64,000 nt of DNA from Globisporangium splendens (GCA_006386115.1 VFIW01000066.1:1-64000); one strand, 5' to 3'. Positions 30,192-41,190 are shown, numbered from the stretch's first letter. The notes: a model not told the origin generated them from the letters alone. Numbers and translations are program-made.

Positions 30192-30560
30192 TGCAACAGA
30201 CAGTGCCGCAGACACAGGCAACGTGACGTATGCTCTGATGGTCTCCACGACAGCCGACAGCATGACACTAATCCTATCGATAGTCTGCATACGCGTACAT
30301 ACCGTGACGTCGAAAGTGGTTGTTCCGGCGAAGGTGATGGTAGAACCGGACGGCACCTTGGTCAAGTCGAGGGTGGTACTTTTAGGGACGTGCAGGTTCG
30401 AGATGAGGATGCTCTTGCAGTTGGGGGAGTTGATGCTTGTCGAGTCGACGTAGTTCCCCGTCAGCTTGCAGGTGCTGGAAGCCTGTTGGCTGACCATGGA
30501 CGAAGCACGGGTGGTGCTGGCGAGGAGAGCGATGAGGAGGCTGGAGAGGCTGAACTTCAT
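29272..30560 (-). CDS. endo-polygalacturonase (GH28), copy A
   Basis: Exons 30560-30303 and 30117-29272, 367 residues. Signal peptide MKFSLSSLLIALLASTTRAS. The right-handed beta-helix carries all GH28 catalytic motifs: NTDG (182-185), QDD (204-206), GHG (226-228) and RIK (263-265). It hydrolyses the polygalacturonan backbone of plant pectin outside the cell. The single intron follows codon 86 and holds CT/CA microsatellites. It differs from copy D at only a few residues (V for I in HFVGN; T for M in NILTNV). Confidence 0.93.
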
Positions 30561-30576
30561 GCTGACTGGATGAGGT

Positions 30577-30591
30577 AGATTGAGGAATGAG
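30577..30591 (-). promoter_or_regulatory. oomycete core promoter of PG copy A
   Basis: On the minus strand reads CTCATTCCTCAATCT, 16 bases before the ATG. It matches the oomycete initiator and flanking region. Confidence 0.8.
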
Positions 30592-30860
30592 CAGAGCGGA
30601 CCGCAGGCGAGCGGGCGAGTGTGGCTCTCGGGAAAGGTGCAAGTGCAGTTACGAGCAGGACGCTGGCCATCGTGGCTGGACTCAAGCAGACCCTGTTGAT
30701 GCGGATCACGTACGCTTGCACCTTGCATCCGAGAGAGCCGATCTCACCGATCATGCGGACATCGCAATCTTCTCTGTTTATGCGCGCGTGCAGTTCGATC
30801 TCAGTCCGCGCTGACACGGTCCGATTGGTGACACTTCGTGCACTGCTGTAGCCCCTGTAT

Positions 30861-31343
30861 GTGGAGAAGAGAAAGAGTTGGTGCGCGTGGGTGCGTTCTT
30901 CTGTCGTTGCGAAGGCTCCAAATGATTCAAATCCTCCTGCACAAGCAGCAGCTTGGATGCGCAAGGCGCTCTTTGAAAGAAAAAAAGAGAGTACTTCGAC
31001 TACTACGAAGCCTTGGCTCGTAGTAATCAAAAATGGCCATGCGATTCTTGTTGACGACATGGAGCTGGAGGACGACAGAGGGGACGAGCATTATGTCGAG
31101 TTTACTCGGTTTCCAACTGGTCTTGAAAGGAGAGAGGAGTGGACGTATCATCCGTGCAACTACCTTGGCGCTCTGGCGGAGTGTTATGATAGGGATTCCA
31201 TGGACCGTGAGCTGTTGCTTATGCTGAGCAGTTACGAGGGCACAGGGTCGGATGATTTGCAGAGGCGTAGACCGATGAGTCTCCGTGCAGGACACGCACA
31301 CAGGAGCGGGTTGCAGTACCTGGACATTTTGGAAGGCGTCTGA
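30861..31343 (+). CDS. uncharacterised 160-residue frame, head-to-head with PG A
   Basis: Starts MEKRKSWCAWVRSSVVAKAP; a core PWLVVIKNGHAILVDDMELE and an acidic middle (EDDRGDEHYVEF) look protein-like; ends LQYLDILEGV. No family recognised. The same frame is kept unchanged in the direct units at 37565 and 41915 (minus strand), but that only reflects recent duplication. A diverged relative at 33290-33486 has lost its frame. It could be a last exon or relic of a gene divergent from PG. Confidence 0.3.
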   Translation: MEKRKSWCAWVRSSVVAKAPNDSNPPAQAAAWMRKALFERKKESTSTTTKPWLVVIKNGHAILVDDMELEDDRGDEHYVEFTRFPTGLERREEWTYHPCNYLGALAECYDRDSMDRELLLMLSSYEGTGSDDLQRRRPMSLRAGHAHRSGLQYLDILEGV

Positions 31344-31638
31344 ACAACCGACAAAAGATTACTGAAGAGGATACAGCGGAGGGCGTTGCATATTGTCCAT
31401 ACTACCCTCTGTTGCAATACTCGCTCACGTATTGGATGAGGTCACGATCCACGAATGTGCAACCCATGTCCATTTTATTACTTTGTGCTGCTCACGTGGG
31501 AGTTGCCAATTTGCGTCCCATGCAGATCTTCGCTCTCATGTGCTGAACTTTGGGATCGGTTGTGTTCACAGCGTTGAGCTCTTCGTCAGCAACTTGAAGA
31601 CTGGCATCGTGCGTGCAATCATGCCAGAATTACAGTAT

Positions 31639-31825
31639 GTCTCAAAACTCCTGAGACATGGTGCAGTAAATGAAAATGAAATGCGTCTTGCTCAGGACGC
31701 ATTTTTCTGGTGTTGAGACCAACACCATGTCGCCGTTGACTCACAGTCCTTGCCAAACAAATATCGGCACTGTCGGTCATAAACTATCACTCAGGTCATG
31801 CGCGAATGGATTGCACAGTGCAATC
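31639..31825. repeat. cluster of four short hairpins (inverted copy)
   Basis: Reverse complement of the cluster at 37083-37269, inside the inverted PG unit. Confidence 0.55.
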
Positions 31826-32056
31826 AAGTGTAGTATTGCACTTTCTTTTCGGCGATCAGGTAAAAGGACGGGGCAATTGTGTCGGTTCTCATTTGGTTGG
31901 ACATTCAGTGCTCGTCGGTCAGATGGGCAGGGTGGATTAAAAACTAGGCATTATGCACAGAGAAAGAGCATCTTACCTATTGCTGGATTTCAAAAAAGCC
32001 TAGAATAAACCGATGGGTTCAGCACTTTATTTACGTGAGTCACGTGCTGAACGACC

Positions 32057-32449
32057 TTGAAACTGAAACTTGGAAAATTGAGTCCCCTTTCGGATTGGAC
32101 GTATTCGCGATGTAGCGTGATCACCAACTCAACCTCTCAAGGAACTGCTTCACCACTCTACCTCGACGTCGTTGTGCGTGTGTTGTGGCGCACTCTCCCA
32201 GTCGACTTCTTCGTCTGGCGATACGACTCACAACAACAACGATACTGTACGCACGCCTGCGAAATAATTGAAATTTATCCTCATTTGTTCTGGACCTGTC
32301 CGGTGAGCAAGTCGATTTGGCAACTGATCCTCCACGCATGGTGCCCAATCTTCAGTGAGCAACCGCAATGGCATCACTTCCTGCACGGATTCGAGTTTCC
32401 TATTCGACTGGCTCGCCAAGAACGCAATCACGGGGTCATAATTGTGTAG
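32057..32449 (+). mobile_element. retrotransposon remnant: zf-RVT zinc finger
   Basis: The 130-residue frame contains LPVDFFVWRYDSQQQRYC, then HACE and HLFWTCPVSKSIWQLIL. This C..C...H...C pattern with 'HLFW.C' and a following Trp is typical of the zinc finger after the reverse transcriptase in non-LTR elements. Only this C-terminal piece remains. Confidence 0.75.
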
Positions 32450-32754
32450 CAATGTACAAGGGCAGTTGTTTGGAGAAAGATCTGGTCATTACGAGCCAAC
32501 TGCAATCTCCGCAACGAGACTGCGCCACCAGCTCGAGTTACAGTATCTCCCATCCTTCCGGAACTATGAATGCACATTAAACCCAGCCTGACTCGAAGCG
32601 AAGATAACCCGCACCTAAATGACTCGATTCGCCGTGTGTTTGCAGTGCTCAACCGCACCTTTTCACAACCAACGTAGCTACTGAGATTAGATCTATCTAC
32701 TAAGCGTTAGCGGCAGAAAGGAACATCCTAACTACAGTTAAGGTGCATTATCCT

Positions 32755-32771
32755 CCCCCCCCCCCCCCCCC
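32755..32771. repeat. C17 homopolymer
   Basis: Seventeen consecutive C residues, directly before a retroelement-related sequence. Length may be uncertain in the assembly. Confidence 0.8.
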
Positions 32772-33289
32772 TCTCAAGGAATTGCTTCAGTGCGCGTGGA
32801 CTGTTCTTGATCCACACTGGGTAGTAGATCTCGTTCACGAGAACCCACGATTCTAACATGCATTCTCCCCATCCGAGGAGGGGAAACTGCAACAATCTGC
32901 AACACTGTCGAAAACTTCAATTTTGGGCTGTTTGGGGCACTATGTGAGAGAAGTCATCACATACACGCACTGCACTCCCTCGATAAGCTCAACGCTAGTA
33001 GCTATCCGGTACCTACACGCCTCCTTTGGCACCAAAACCAAGAAGACACAATCAGTTTTTTAGCATTCATGCGCGGTTTCCACAGCTGAATTATCAGAGC
33101 TTTATACAACGTCGCGATCAGATGTCAGTAGTCTTTCGAAGAGCGGGCGCGTACGAGTTGATGTGCACAGAATTTATGCAAATTTGTCCAGCCGAATATG
33201 TTGGGATCTCGCCAAAAAGCAACATGGTCAAGCTCACGGCAATTTGTAGACAGCACCACGCAGGTACATTACCTCGTTCCCCCCTTCCA

Positions 33290-33486
33290 CACGAATATGC
33301 GCATCAGTGGTGTATTGTCTCTCCATCGCTCATCCGGCCTTGTGCCCTCGTTATTGCTCATGGACATGGAAACAGCCCACGGTTGATATAAACTATATTA
33401 CAAGGAGGGTGCATCTGCCGCGGTCTCCTTTGAAAACCAATTGAAACCAAGTAGTCTCACTATAATCATCATCCCCTCCACTTAAC
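33290..33486 (-). pseudogene. diverged, frame-broken copy of the 160-residue frame
   Basis: Comparable with 37640-37849 (CTTGTGCCCTCGTTATTGCTC against CCTGTGCCCTCGTAACTGCTC, then ACAGCCCACGGTT against ACAGCTCACGGTC) but with many substitutions and stops. From 33487 the identity to the other units becomes nearly complete, an abrupt boundary that suggests recombination or conversion. Confidence 0.6.
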
Positions 33487-33953
33487 GTCGTCAACAAGAA
33501 TCGCATGGCCATTTTTGATTACTACGAGCCAAGGCTTCGTAGTAGTCGAAGTACTCTCTTTTTTTCTTTCAAAGAGCGCCTTGCGCATCCAAGCTGCTGC
33601 TTGTGCAGGAGGATTTGAATCATTTGGAGCCTTCGCAACGACAGAAGAACGCACCCACGCGCACCAACTCTTTCTCTTCTCCACATACAGGGGCTACAGC
33701 AGTGCACGAAGTGTCACCAATCGGACCGTGTCAGCGCGGACTGAGATCGAACTGCACGCGCGCATAAACAGAGAAGATTGCGATGTCCGCATGATCGGTG
33801 AGATCGGCTCTCTCGGATGCAAGGTGCAAGCGTACGTGATCCGCATCAACAGGGTCTGCTTGAGTCCAGCCACGATGGCCAGCGTCCTGCTCGTAACTGC
33901 ACTTGCACCTTTCCCGAGAGCCACACTCGCCCGCTCGCCTGCGGTCCGCTCTG

Positions 33954-33968
33954 CTCATTCCTCAATCT
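33954..33968 (+). promoter_or_regulatory. oomycete core promoter of PG copy B
   Basis: CTCATTCCTCAATCT, 16 bases before the ATG at 33985; identical in all four PG copies. Confidence 0.8.
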
Positions 33969-33984
33969 ACCTCATCCAGTCAGC

Positions 33985-35287
33985 ATGAAGTTCAGCCTCT
34001 CCAGCCTCCTCATCGCTCTCCTCGCCAGCACCACCCGTGCTTCGTCCATGGCCAGCCAACAGGCTTCCGGTACCTGCACGCTGACGGGAAACTACGTCGA
34101 CTCGACAAGCATCAACTCCCCCAACTGCAAGAACATCCTCATCTCGAACCTGCACGTCCCTAAGAGTACCACCCTCGACTTGACCAAGGTGCCGTCCGGT
34201 TCTACCATCACCTTCGCCGGAACAACCACTTTCGGCGTCACGGTATGTACGCGTATGCAGACTATCGATAGGATTAGTGTCATGCTGTCGGCTGTCGTAG
34301 AGACCATCAGAGCATGTGTCACGTTGCCTGTGTCTGCGGCACTGTCTGTTGCACGCTCTCTCTCTCTCATACACACACACTCACACTCACACTCACTGAC
34401 TAACGCATTCGACATGAATGGCTCTTTCTTTCTTCGTATAGGAATCGGATTGGAACGGACCGCTCGTGCTGCTCTCCGGAAGCAAACTCGCGATCACGGG
34501 AAGTGGCGTGCTCGACGGTCAGGGGGACTCGTACTGGAAGCAATTTAAGGCGAACCCAAAATTCGAGCGTCCAGTCTTCTTCCGCCTCCTCAACGTTCAT
34601 TCGTCCACACTCTCGAACTTCAAGATACTGAACTCGCCGTTCCGCACTTTCAGCATCGTCGACTCCACCGACACCGTCCTTGACCATCTGACTCTGGACT
34701 CCAGCGCCGGCGATGGTCTCGCCAAAAACACCGACGGCTTTGACTTGAGTTCCAACAACGGCGTCAATATCACCAACAACAACATCCTGAACCAAGACGA
34801 CTGTCTCGCCATGCAATCCAGCACCAACACGCATTTCATCGGGAACACGTGCACGGGAGGTCACGGCATCTCGGTCGGATCGATCGGCGGCAATGCGGTC
34901 GATGACACGGACACGGTGTCGGGTCTCGTCGTCCAGAATAACAAGATCGTCAACAGCGACAATGGTATCCGCATCAAGACCATCGTCGGTTCTCAGGGTC
35001 TCGTCACGGGGGTCACCTACATCGGCAACATCCTCATGAACGTGAAGAACGCCATCGTGATGCACTCGGACTACAGCAAAAGCGCAGGTGGCTACACCGG
35101 CAAGGCCACGAGCGCTGTCGCCATCAAGGACATCACCATTGACGGTTTGAGCGGAACAGCCACCAACCTGTACGATGTCTTCGTGAACCCGAATGCTGTG
35201 TCTGGGTGGAAGTGGTCGGGTATCACCGTCAAGGCCACCGCGAAGGGCTCGTGCTCGGGTCAGCCAAGCACTGTCACGTGTGCGTAA
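33985..35287 (+). CDS. endo-polygalacturonase (GH28), copy B
   Basis: Exons 33985-34242 and 34442-35287; 367 residues with signal peptide and intact GH28 motifs (NTDG, QDD, GHG, RIK). It is the most diverged of the four in coding sequence: V23A, S29G, K32T, S50N, D84G, T103A, N126K and K128E relative to copy D. Changes cluster in the N-terminal half, while the C-terminal half is identical, a pattern that suggests partial gene conversion. Its intron has an enlarged CA/CT tract. Confidence 0.93.
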
Positions 35288-36689
35288 GGTGGTGGGTCTC
35301 TTGCTGAAGACACCCAATCTGGATCGACTCGTCATCGTCCATTTTGAAGCCCACTTTCATTTTCTCCTGCCATTTGGACGATCGCTTCACTCTAGAGTCC
35401 TGCTCTTGGTCTGTGGTACATGCATGAAATAATCCAGTTCTTCTGATTTGACTAGTTCCCTCCTTACTCATTTTTGCATAACAGCGCCTGCGATTCCATC
35501 GATTCGGTAGATGCACGTTGGAGACGCCACTAGAAGTGGTCATGTACACTGAATGCTGTTGACTGTAGGTGGTGTCCACTCAGTTGTCCTTCTGTGTGGG
35601 ACACCTTTGTAAGAAGCTGATGGTGAAGCTGAAAGTTTGGCAAAACACCCTTGCTGACCCAGCATTGAGCTTCTTGTGTATGCAGTCAGGGATCCGCAAA
35701 GTTACATTTTGAATTCATTCGGTCTGAAAATGAAGGACAGAATAAGAATAATGCAATTAATTCGAGTTATTTCAGTCCATTTTCTTCTGATGCTATGTAA
35801 ACTATTTACAACCACGAATCCCTGTTATTTGGCAACAATGTCAAAACTCGCAGTATCTATACGCATGTGTTAGCCAGAATACGCTAGTTTTGCTTGAAAA
35901 AAAAAGCGTGGGGCTTAGGCGACGCCCACTCGAGCAACATGTACGTGGTACTAACCACTGCCTCGTTCTCTTTGTGCCACTCTCTACAGTGCTGTGCGAG
36001 CCGCACAGCATGGCGCCGCACTTGATTGCTTTATTTTATTCACTAGAGGATGCCATACACACAGAGATAGGCTGCAAAAAAACATTCGAGCATGCGCTAC
36101 GGCTTATCGATTTAGACCGCGCTCCAGGAGCCTCTAAAATAGGTTTCGGCGAGATAACAGATTCGAACACAAAAAGTGTAACGTCATTTTGACCTAAAGT
36201 GACCACTTTATAAATTCAAGGCCCATATGAACGCAATTCACTTGCCATACTTTTTGTGCTTCACGAACAAGGTCATCGTCATTTCTTCATAAACGTGTTG
36301 TCATGAAAATACATTGTAGACCGATGCGTTGGAGTTGGCGGGTTAGAAAGCCGCTATTATTGCACAACATACCCAGCGACAGCGCCGAAGTTTGGTCATG
36401 CTTCTGACTGATTTCATGGCTGCTAGTCGACCTGTTTCACATTTTCCACAACTCGACGCCATCACAAATAAACCAAATACATAATGTAGTAAACGCATTT
36501 TCAGAGCCAACCATAATGCTGACGTTGTGTTCTTCGGTATAGCGAGAATGTCCTTCTACGGGAGACAGGTCTGTGAGATGTTGGAAGCGGACAAAAGAAT
36601 TCGTCACCGATACGCCGCAATGGCCAGTGTTATACAAAATAAACTCCTAGGCTGGTTGCCTTCTTCCCGTTTACAAAAACTCAATCCTC
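35288..36689. other. spacer downstream of PG B (repeated at 39638-41039 and 43987-45388)
   Basis: About 1.4 kb nearly identical in all three direct units. Short open frames exist (100 residues from 35890; 66 residues on the minus strand at 36437) but none shows a domain or codon bias. Conservation reflects recent duplication, not selection. Confidence 0.6.
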
Positions 36690-36840
36690 CTATTTGAACA
36701 GTCTCCTCGATACTTTTTTCTTCTCACTGAGCGGGATCCGCTCCTGCTGACCTGACACAGGACCCGGAGACTCCCTGAATTGCTGCATCATGGACACTCG
36801 GTCGTTGCGATCTGGGTCAAGATGCCGCGGCTGAGTGGGA
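36690..36840 (-). pseudogene. captured RME-8 3' tail, unit 1
   Basis: 151 bases equal to the last 50 codons of the RME-8 gene (45389-45539), on the same strand, cut at the unit junction (GAGTGGGA then GCTCCCATCG). It shows that the tandem array grew from DNA adjacent to RME-8. Confidence 0.92.
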
Positions 36841-37082
36841 GCTCCCATCGGCGCTTGGATGCCTCACACATGCATTTATGCTATTACATGACCATCGGTT
36901 TATTCTAGGCTTTTTTGAAATCCAGCAATAGGTAAGATGCTCTTTCTCTGTGCATAATGCCTAGTTTTTAATCCACCCTGCCCATCTGACCGACGAGCAC
37001 TGAATGTCCAACCAAATGAGAACCGACACAATTGCCCCGTCCTTTTACCTGATCGCCGAAAAGAAAGTGCAATACTACACTT

Positions 37083-37269
37083 GATTGCACTGTGCAATCC
37101 ATTCGCGCATGACCTGAGTGATAGTTTATGACCGACAGTGCCGATATTTGTTTGGCAAGGACTGTGAGTCAACGGCGACATGGTGTTGGTCTCAACACCA
37201 GAAAAATGCGTCCTGAGCAAGACGCATTTCATTTTCATTTACTGCACCATGTCTCAGGAGTTTTGAGAC
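37083..37269. repeat. cluster of four short hairpins
   Basis: GATTGCACTGTGCAATC (37083-37099); GGTGTTG/CAACACC around a 4-base loop (37182-37199); AAATGCGTC/GACGCATTT around 8 bases (37204-37229); GTCTCA/TGAGAC (37251-37269). No coding frame covers them convincingly. Also at 41433-41619 and inverted at 31639-31825. Confidence 0.6.
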
Positions 37270-37564
37270 ATACTGTAATTCTGACATGATTGCACGCACG
37301 ATGCCAGTCTTCAAGTTGCTGACGAAGAGCTCAACGCTGTGAACACAACCGATCCCAAAGTTCAGCACATGAGAGCGAAGATCTGCATGGGACGCAAATT
37401 GGCAACTCCCACGTGAGCAGCACAAAGTAATAAAATGGACATGGGTTGCACATTCGTGGATCGTGACCTCATCCAATACGTGAGCGAGTATTGCAACAGA
37501 GGGTAGTATGGACAATATGCAACGCCCTCCGCTGTATCCTCTTCAGTAATCTTTTGTCGGTTGT

Positions 37565-38047
37565 TCAGACGCCTTCCAAAATGTCCAGGTACTGCAACCC
37601 GCTCCTGTGTGCGTGTCCTGCACGGAGACTCATCGGTCTACGCCTCTGCAAATCATCCGACCCTGTGCCCTCGTAACTGCTCAGCATAAGCAACAGCTCA
37701 CGGTCCATGGAATCCCTATCATAACACTCCGCCAGAGCGCCAAGGTAGTTGCACGGATGATACGTCCACTCCTCTCTCCTTTCAAGACCAGTTGGAAACC
37801 GAGTAAACTCGACATAATGCTCGTCCCCTCTGTCGTCCTCCAGCTCCATGTCGTCAACAAGAATCGCATGGCCATTTTTGATTACTACGAGCCAAGGCTT
37901 CGTAGTAGTCGAAGTACTCTCTTTTTTTCTTTCAAAGAGCGCCTTGCGCATCCAAGCTGCTGCTTGTGCAGGAGGATTTGAATCATTTGGAGCCTTCGCA
38001 ACGACAGAAGAACGCACCCACGCGCACCAACTCTTTCTCTTCTCCAC
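37565..38047 (-). CDS. uncharacterised 160-residue frame, unit 2
   Basis: Same protein as at 30861-31343; divergent from PG copy C with about 300 bases between start codons. Function unknown. Confidence 0.3.
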   Translation of the reverse strand: MEKRKSWCAWVRSSVVAKAPNDSNPPAQAAAWMRKALFERKKESTSTTTKPWLVVIKNGHAILVDDMELEDDRGDEHYVEFTRFPTGLERREEWTYHPCNYLGALAECYDRDSMDRELLLMLSSYEGTGSDDLQRRRPMSLRAGHAHRSGLQYLDILEGV

Positions 38048-38316
38048 ATACAGGGGCTACAGCAGTGCACGAAGTGTCACCAATCGGACCGTGTCAGCGC
38101 GGACTGAGATCGAACTGCACGCGCGCATAAACAGAGAAGATTGCGATGTCCGCATGATCGGTGAGATCGGCTCTCTCGGATGCAAGGTGCAAGCGTACGT
38201 GATCCGCATCAACAGGGTCTGCTTGAGTCCAGCCACGATGGCCAGCGTCCTGCTCGTAACTGCACTTGCACCTTTCCCGAGAGCCACACTCGCCCGCTCG
38301 CCTGCGGTCCGCTCTG

Positions 38317-38331
38317 CTCATTCCTCAATCT
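38317..38331 (+). promoter_or_regulatory. oomycete core promoter of PG copy C
   Basis: CTCATTCCTCAATCT, 16 bases before the ATG at 38348. Confidence 0.8.
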
Positions 38332-38347
38332 ACCTCATCCAGTCAGC

Positions 38348-39637
38348 ATGAAGTTCAGCCTCTCCAGCCTCCTCATCGCTCTCCTCGCCAGCACCACCCG
38401 TGCTTCGTCCATGGTCAGCCAACAGGCTTCCAGCACCTGCAAGCTGACGGGAAACTACGTCGACTCGACAAGCATCAACTCCCCCAACTGCAAGAGCATC
38501 CTCATCTCGAACCTGCACGTCCCTAAAGAGTACCACCCTCGACTTGACCAAGGTGCCTCCGGTTCTACCATCACCTTCGCCGGAACAACCACTTTCGACG
38601 TCACGGTATGTACGCGTATGCAGACTATCGATAGGATTAGTGTCATGCTGTCGGCTGTCGTGGAGACCATCAGAGCATACGTCACGTTGCCTGTGTCTGC
38701 GGCACTGTCTGTTGCACGCTCTCTCTCTCTCTCTCTCACACACACACTCACTAACGCATTCGACATGAATGGTTCTTTCTTTCTTCGTATAGGAATCGGA
38801 TTGGAACGGACCGCTCGTGCTGCTCTCCGGAAGCAAACTCCGATCACGGGAAGTGGCGTGCTCGACGGTCAGGGGGACTCGTACTGGAAGCAATTTAAGG
38901 CGAACCCAAACTTCAAGCGTCCAGTCTTCTTCCGCCTCCTCAACGTTCATTCGTCCACACTCTCGAACTTCAAGATACTGAACTCGCCGTTCCGCACTTT
39001 CAGCATCGTCGACTCCACCGACACCGTCCTTGACCATCTGACTCTGGACTCCAGCGCCGGCGATGGTCTCGCCAAAAACACCGACGGCTTTGACTTGAGT
39101 TCCAACAACGGCGTCAATATCACCAACAACAACATCCTGAACCAAGACGACTGTCTCGCCATGCAATCCAGCACCAACACGCATTTCATCGGGAACACGT
39201 GCACGGGAGGTCACGGCATCTCGGTCGGATCGATCGGCGGCAATGCGGTCGATGACACGGACACGGTGTCGGGTCTCGTCGTCCAGAATAACAAGATCGT
39301 CAACAGCGACAATGGTATCCGCATCAAGACCATCGTCGGTTCTCAGGGTCTCGTCACGGGGGTCACCTACATCGGCAACATCCTCATGAACGTGAAGAAC
39401 GCCATCGTGATGCACTCGGACTACAGCAAAAGCGCAGGTGGCTACACCGGCAAGGCCACGAGCGCTGTCGCCATCAAGGACATCACCATTGACGGTTTGA
39501 GCGGAACAGCCACCAACCTGTACGATGTCTTCGTGAACCCGAATGCTGTGTCTGGGTGGAAGTGGTCGGGTATCACCGTCAAGGCCACCGCGAAGGGCTC
39601 GTGCTCGGGTCAGCCAAGCACTGTCACGTGTGCGTAA
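38348..39637 (+). pseudogene. endo-polygalacturonase copy C, with three indels
   Basis: Compared with copies A, B and D it has one extra base near 38527 and one missing near 38557. These compensate, replacing residues 61-71 with an altered stretch (EYHPRLDQGAS). One further base is missing near 38841 in exon 2 (AAACTCCGATC for AAACTCACGATC). If the normal intron (38606-38792) is removed, exon 2 runs out of frame shortly after the splice. If the 187-base intron stays in, the frame is open to the natural stop and all catalytic motifs (NTDG, QDD, GHG, RIK) are read. Either a pseudogene, a sequence error, or a form depending on intron retention. Confidence 0.7.
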
Positions 39638-41039
39638 GGTGGTGGGTCTCTTGCTGAAGACACCCAATCTGGATCGACTCGTCATCGTCCATTTTGAAGC
39701 CCACTTTCATTTTCTCCTGCCATTTGGACGATCGCTTCACTCTAGAGTCCTGCTCTTGGTCTGTGGTACATGCATGAAATAATCCAGTTCTTCTGATTTG
39801 ACTAGTTCCCTCCTTACTCATTTTTGCATAACAGCGCCTGCGATTCCATCGATTCGGTAGATGCACGTTGGAGACGCCACTAGAAGTGGTCATGTACACT
39901 GAATGCTGTTGACTGTAGGTGGTGTCCACTCAGTTGTCCTTCTGTGTGGGACACCTTTGTAAGAAGCTGATGGTGAAGCTGAAAGTTTGGCAAAACACCC
40001 TTGCTGACCCAGCATTGAGCTTCTTGTGTATGCAGTCAGGGATCTGCAAAGTTACATTTTGAATTCATTCGGTCTGAAAATGAAGGACAGAATAAGAATA
40101 ATGCAATTAATTCGAGTTATTTCAGTCCATTTTCTTCTGATGCTATGTAAACTATTTACAACCACGAATCCCTGTTATTTGGCAACAATGTCAAAACTCG
40201 CAGTATCTATACGCATGTGTTAGCCAGAATACGCTAGTTTTGCTTGAAAAAAAAAGCGTGGGGCTTAGGCGACGCCCACTCGAGCAACATGTACGTGGTA
40301 CTAACCACTGCCTCGTTCTCTTTGTGCCACTCTCTACAGTGCTGTGCGAGCCGCACAGCATGGCGCCGCACTTGATTGCTTTATTTTATTCACTAGAGGA
40401 TGCCATACACACAGAGATAGGCTGCAAAAAAACATTCGAGCATGCGCTACGGCTTATCGATTTAGACCGCGCTCCAGGAGCCTCTAAAATAGGTTTCGGC
40501 GAGATAACAGATTCGAACACAAAAAGTGTAACGTCATTTTGACCTAAAGTGACCACTTTATAAATTCAAGGCCCATATGAACGCAATTCACTTGCCATAC
40601 TTTTTGTGCTTCACGAACAAGGTCATCGTCATTTCTTCATAAACGTGTTGTCATGAAAATACATTGTAGACCGATGCGTTGGAGTTGGCGGGTTAGAAAG
40701 CCGCTATTATTGCACAACATACCCAGCGACAGCGCCGAAGTTTGGTCATGCTTCTGACTGATTTCATGGCTGCTAGTCGACCTGTTTCACATTTTCCACA
40801 ACTCGACGCCATCACAAATAAACCAAATACATAATGTAGTAAACGCATTTTCAGAGCCAACCATAATGCTGACGTTGTGTTCTTCGGTATAGCGAGAATG
40901 TCCTTCTACGGGAGACAGGTCTGTGAGATGTTGGAAGCGGACAAAAGAATTCGTCACCGATACGCCGCAATGGCCAGTGTTATACAAAATAAACTCCTAG
41001 GCTGGTTGCCTTCTTCCCGTTTACAAAAACTCAATCCTC

Positions 41040-41190
41040 CTATTTGAACAGTCTCCTCGATACTTTTTTCTTCTCACTGAGCGGGATCCGCTCCTGCTGA
41101 CCTGACACAGGACCCGGAGACTCCCTGAATTGCTGCATCATGGACACTCGGTCGTTGCGATCTGGGTCAAGATGCCGCGGCTGAGTGGGA
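41040..41190 (-). pseudogene. captured RME-8 3' tail, unit 2
   Basis: Same 151-base fragment as at 36690-36840, again ending at the unit junction. Confidence 0.92.

Larger units (their letters stand above)
29044..32016 (-). repeat. inverted copy of the polygalacturonase unit (2.97 kb)
   Basis: Reverse complement of 36892-39865, from GCCTAGAATAAACCGATGG at the right end to TGCATCTACCGAATCGATGG at the left. It contains PG gene A, its promoter, the head-to-head 160-residue frame (30861-31343) and the hairpin cluster (31639-31825). It lacks the last 1.3 kb of the direct units, including the RME-8 tail. Confidence 0.9.
32017..33486. other. spacer between inverted and direct PG copies
   Basis: Holds a retroelement zf-RVT fragment (32057-32449), a C17 tract (32755-32771), a second short piece of the same retroelement (TCTCAAGGAATTGCTTCA at 32773) and a diverged copy of the PG upstream frame (33290-33486). 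No intact gene. Confidence 0.65.
33487..36840 (+). repeat. direct PG unit 1 (partial, 3.35 kb)
   Basis: Corresponds to 37850-41190. Contains PG copy B, 1.4 kb of downstream spacer and the captured RME-8 tail (36690-36840). The upstream third of the full unit is missing. Confidence 0.9.
36841..41190 (+). repeat. direct PG unit 2 (4350 bp)
   Basis: Complete tandem unit: hairpin cluster, 160-residue frame (minus), PG copy C (plus), spacer, RME-8 tail. It starts at GCTCCCATCGGCGCTTGG directly after the RME-8 fragment of unit 1 and is followed without a gap by unit 3. Confidence 0.93.

Noticed and set aside
36900..37515. minus-strand frames of 112 and 107 residues in each PG unit
   Set aside because: They span the hairpin cluster, have no domain and no intron logic; their repetition only reflects the recent duplication.
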